A DNA stretch of 14,661 nt from BMS3ABIN04 sp965554225 (lineage in GTDB: Bacteria > Bacteroidota > Ignavibacteria > Ignavibacteriales > Melioribacteraceae). The notes below the pieces were generated by a model, which did not search any database, was not told the DNA's origin, and saw only the letters and a program-made list of their open reading frames with translations. The stretch lies in the NCBI GenBank assembly GCA_965554225.1, contig CBEVZC010000075.1, forward strand, positions 1 through 14,661, in the 5' to 3' direction. Shown here one piece after another: positions 14,578-14,661 of the stretch. The first letter of the stretch is position 1; the number at the start of each line of letters is the position of its first letter. A program made the position numbers and the translations under genes.

Positions 14578-14661
14578 ATGAATGAACTAATAATATGGTT
14601 GATAAATCACATAAGCGAGTTAATAAAGAAATACGGCAAGCAGTTTACAAATGAAATTTAT
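14578..14661 (+). CDS. Unidentified ORF, 5' end only (partial)
   Basis: An ATG at 14578 opens a frame of 28 codons that is still open at the right edge. The visible peptide starts MNELIIWLINHISELIKKYG and ends QFTNEIY. It looks like a helix with hydrophobic residues at regular spacing (I, W, L, I, I, L, I), followed by a more polar part. No family was recognised from so little sequence. No clear Shine-Dalgarno precedes it; the 15 bases upstream are only A and T. Support is the open frame, a plausible amphipathic protein sequence, and its place after a probable terminator, which suggests a separate transcription unit. It could still be a chance frame. Confidence 0.4.
   Translation, partial: MNELIIWLINHISELIKKYGKQFTNEIY

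Noticed and set aside
1..14661. Search for accessory systems (mobile elements, CRISPR, defence, biosynthetic or RNA genes)
   Set aside because: Apart from the short spacer after ftsZ the window is filled by recognised dcw genes with intact frames. No long repeats, transposase-like frames or tRNA-like folds were seen by eye.

Overview
The window is the distal and central part of a division and cell wall (dcw) cluster, read entirely on the + strand. Genes in order: ftsL (3' end only), ftsI, murE, murF, mraY, murD, ftsW, murG, murC, ftsQ, ftsA, ftsZ. After ftsZ come a probable terminator, a short AT-rich intergenic region and the start of an unidentified ORF that runs off the right edge. mraZ, rsmH and the start of ftsL would be expected just left of the window, but this cannot be seen.

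Organism (inference): a Gram-negative-type bacterium of low G+C (about one third by eye, not counted). MurE has the DNPR motif of meso-diaminopimelate-adding enzymes. FtsI carries a C-terminal PASTA-like domain, murF lies inside the cluster between murE and mraY, and FtsW has a degenerate QPD motif. Together these suggest the Bacteroidota/Chlorobiota/Ignavibacteriota group, with Ignavibacteria or a close relative as the best guess. No rRNA or other marker fixes this.

Layout: positions 1-13087 are almost wall-to-wall coding. Each junction from ftsL to ftsA is an overlap of 8, 1 or 4 bases (mainly TAATG or ATGA), which suggests one transcript with coupled translation. Most starts lack a clear Shine-Dalgarno sequence. 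The exceptions are ftsA and especially ftsZ, which has the only real gap (23 bases) and a consensus AAGGAGGA. Positions 14377-14577 hold the terminator hairpin and a second, small inverted repeat ahead of the partial ORF.

How the genes work together: MurC, MurD, MurE and MurF build UDP-MurNAc-pentapeptide in the cytoplasm. MraY and MurG turn it into lipid I and lipid II at the membrane. FtsW (polymerase) and FtsI (transpeptidase) use lipid II at the septum, with FtsL and FtsQ as part of the divisome scaffold. FtsZ forms the cytoplasmic ring and FtsA anchors it to the membrane. murB and ddl are not in the window.

I found no mobile element, CRISPR array, RNA gene, toxin-antitoxin pair or other accessory system. 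The observations worth a second look are sequence deviations inside otherwise canonical proteins, the translation architecture, and the intergenic region after ftsZ. I do not think the window contains a previously undescribed system.
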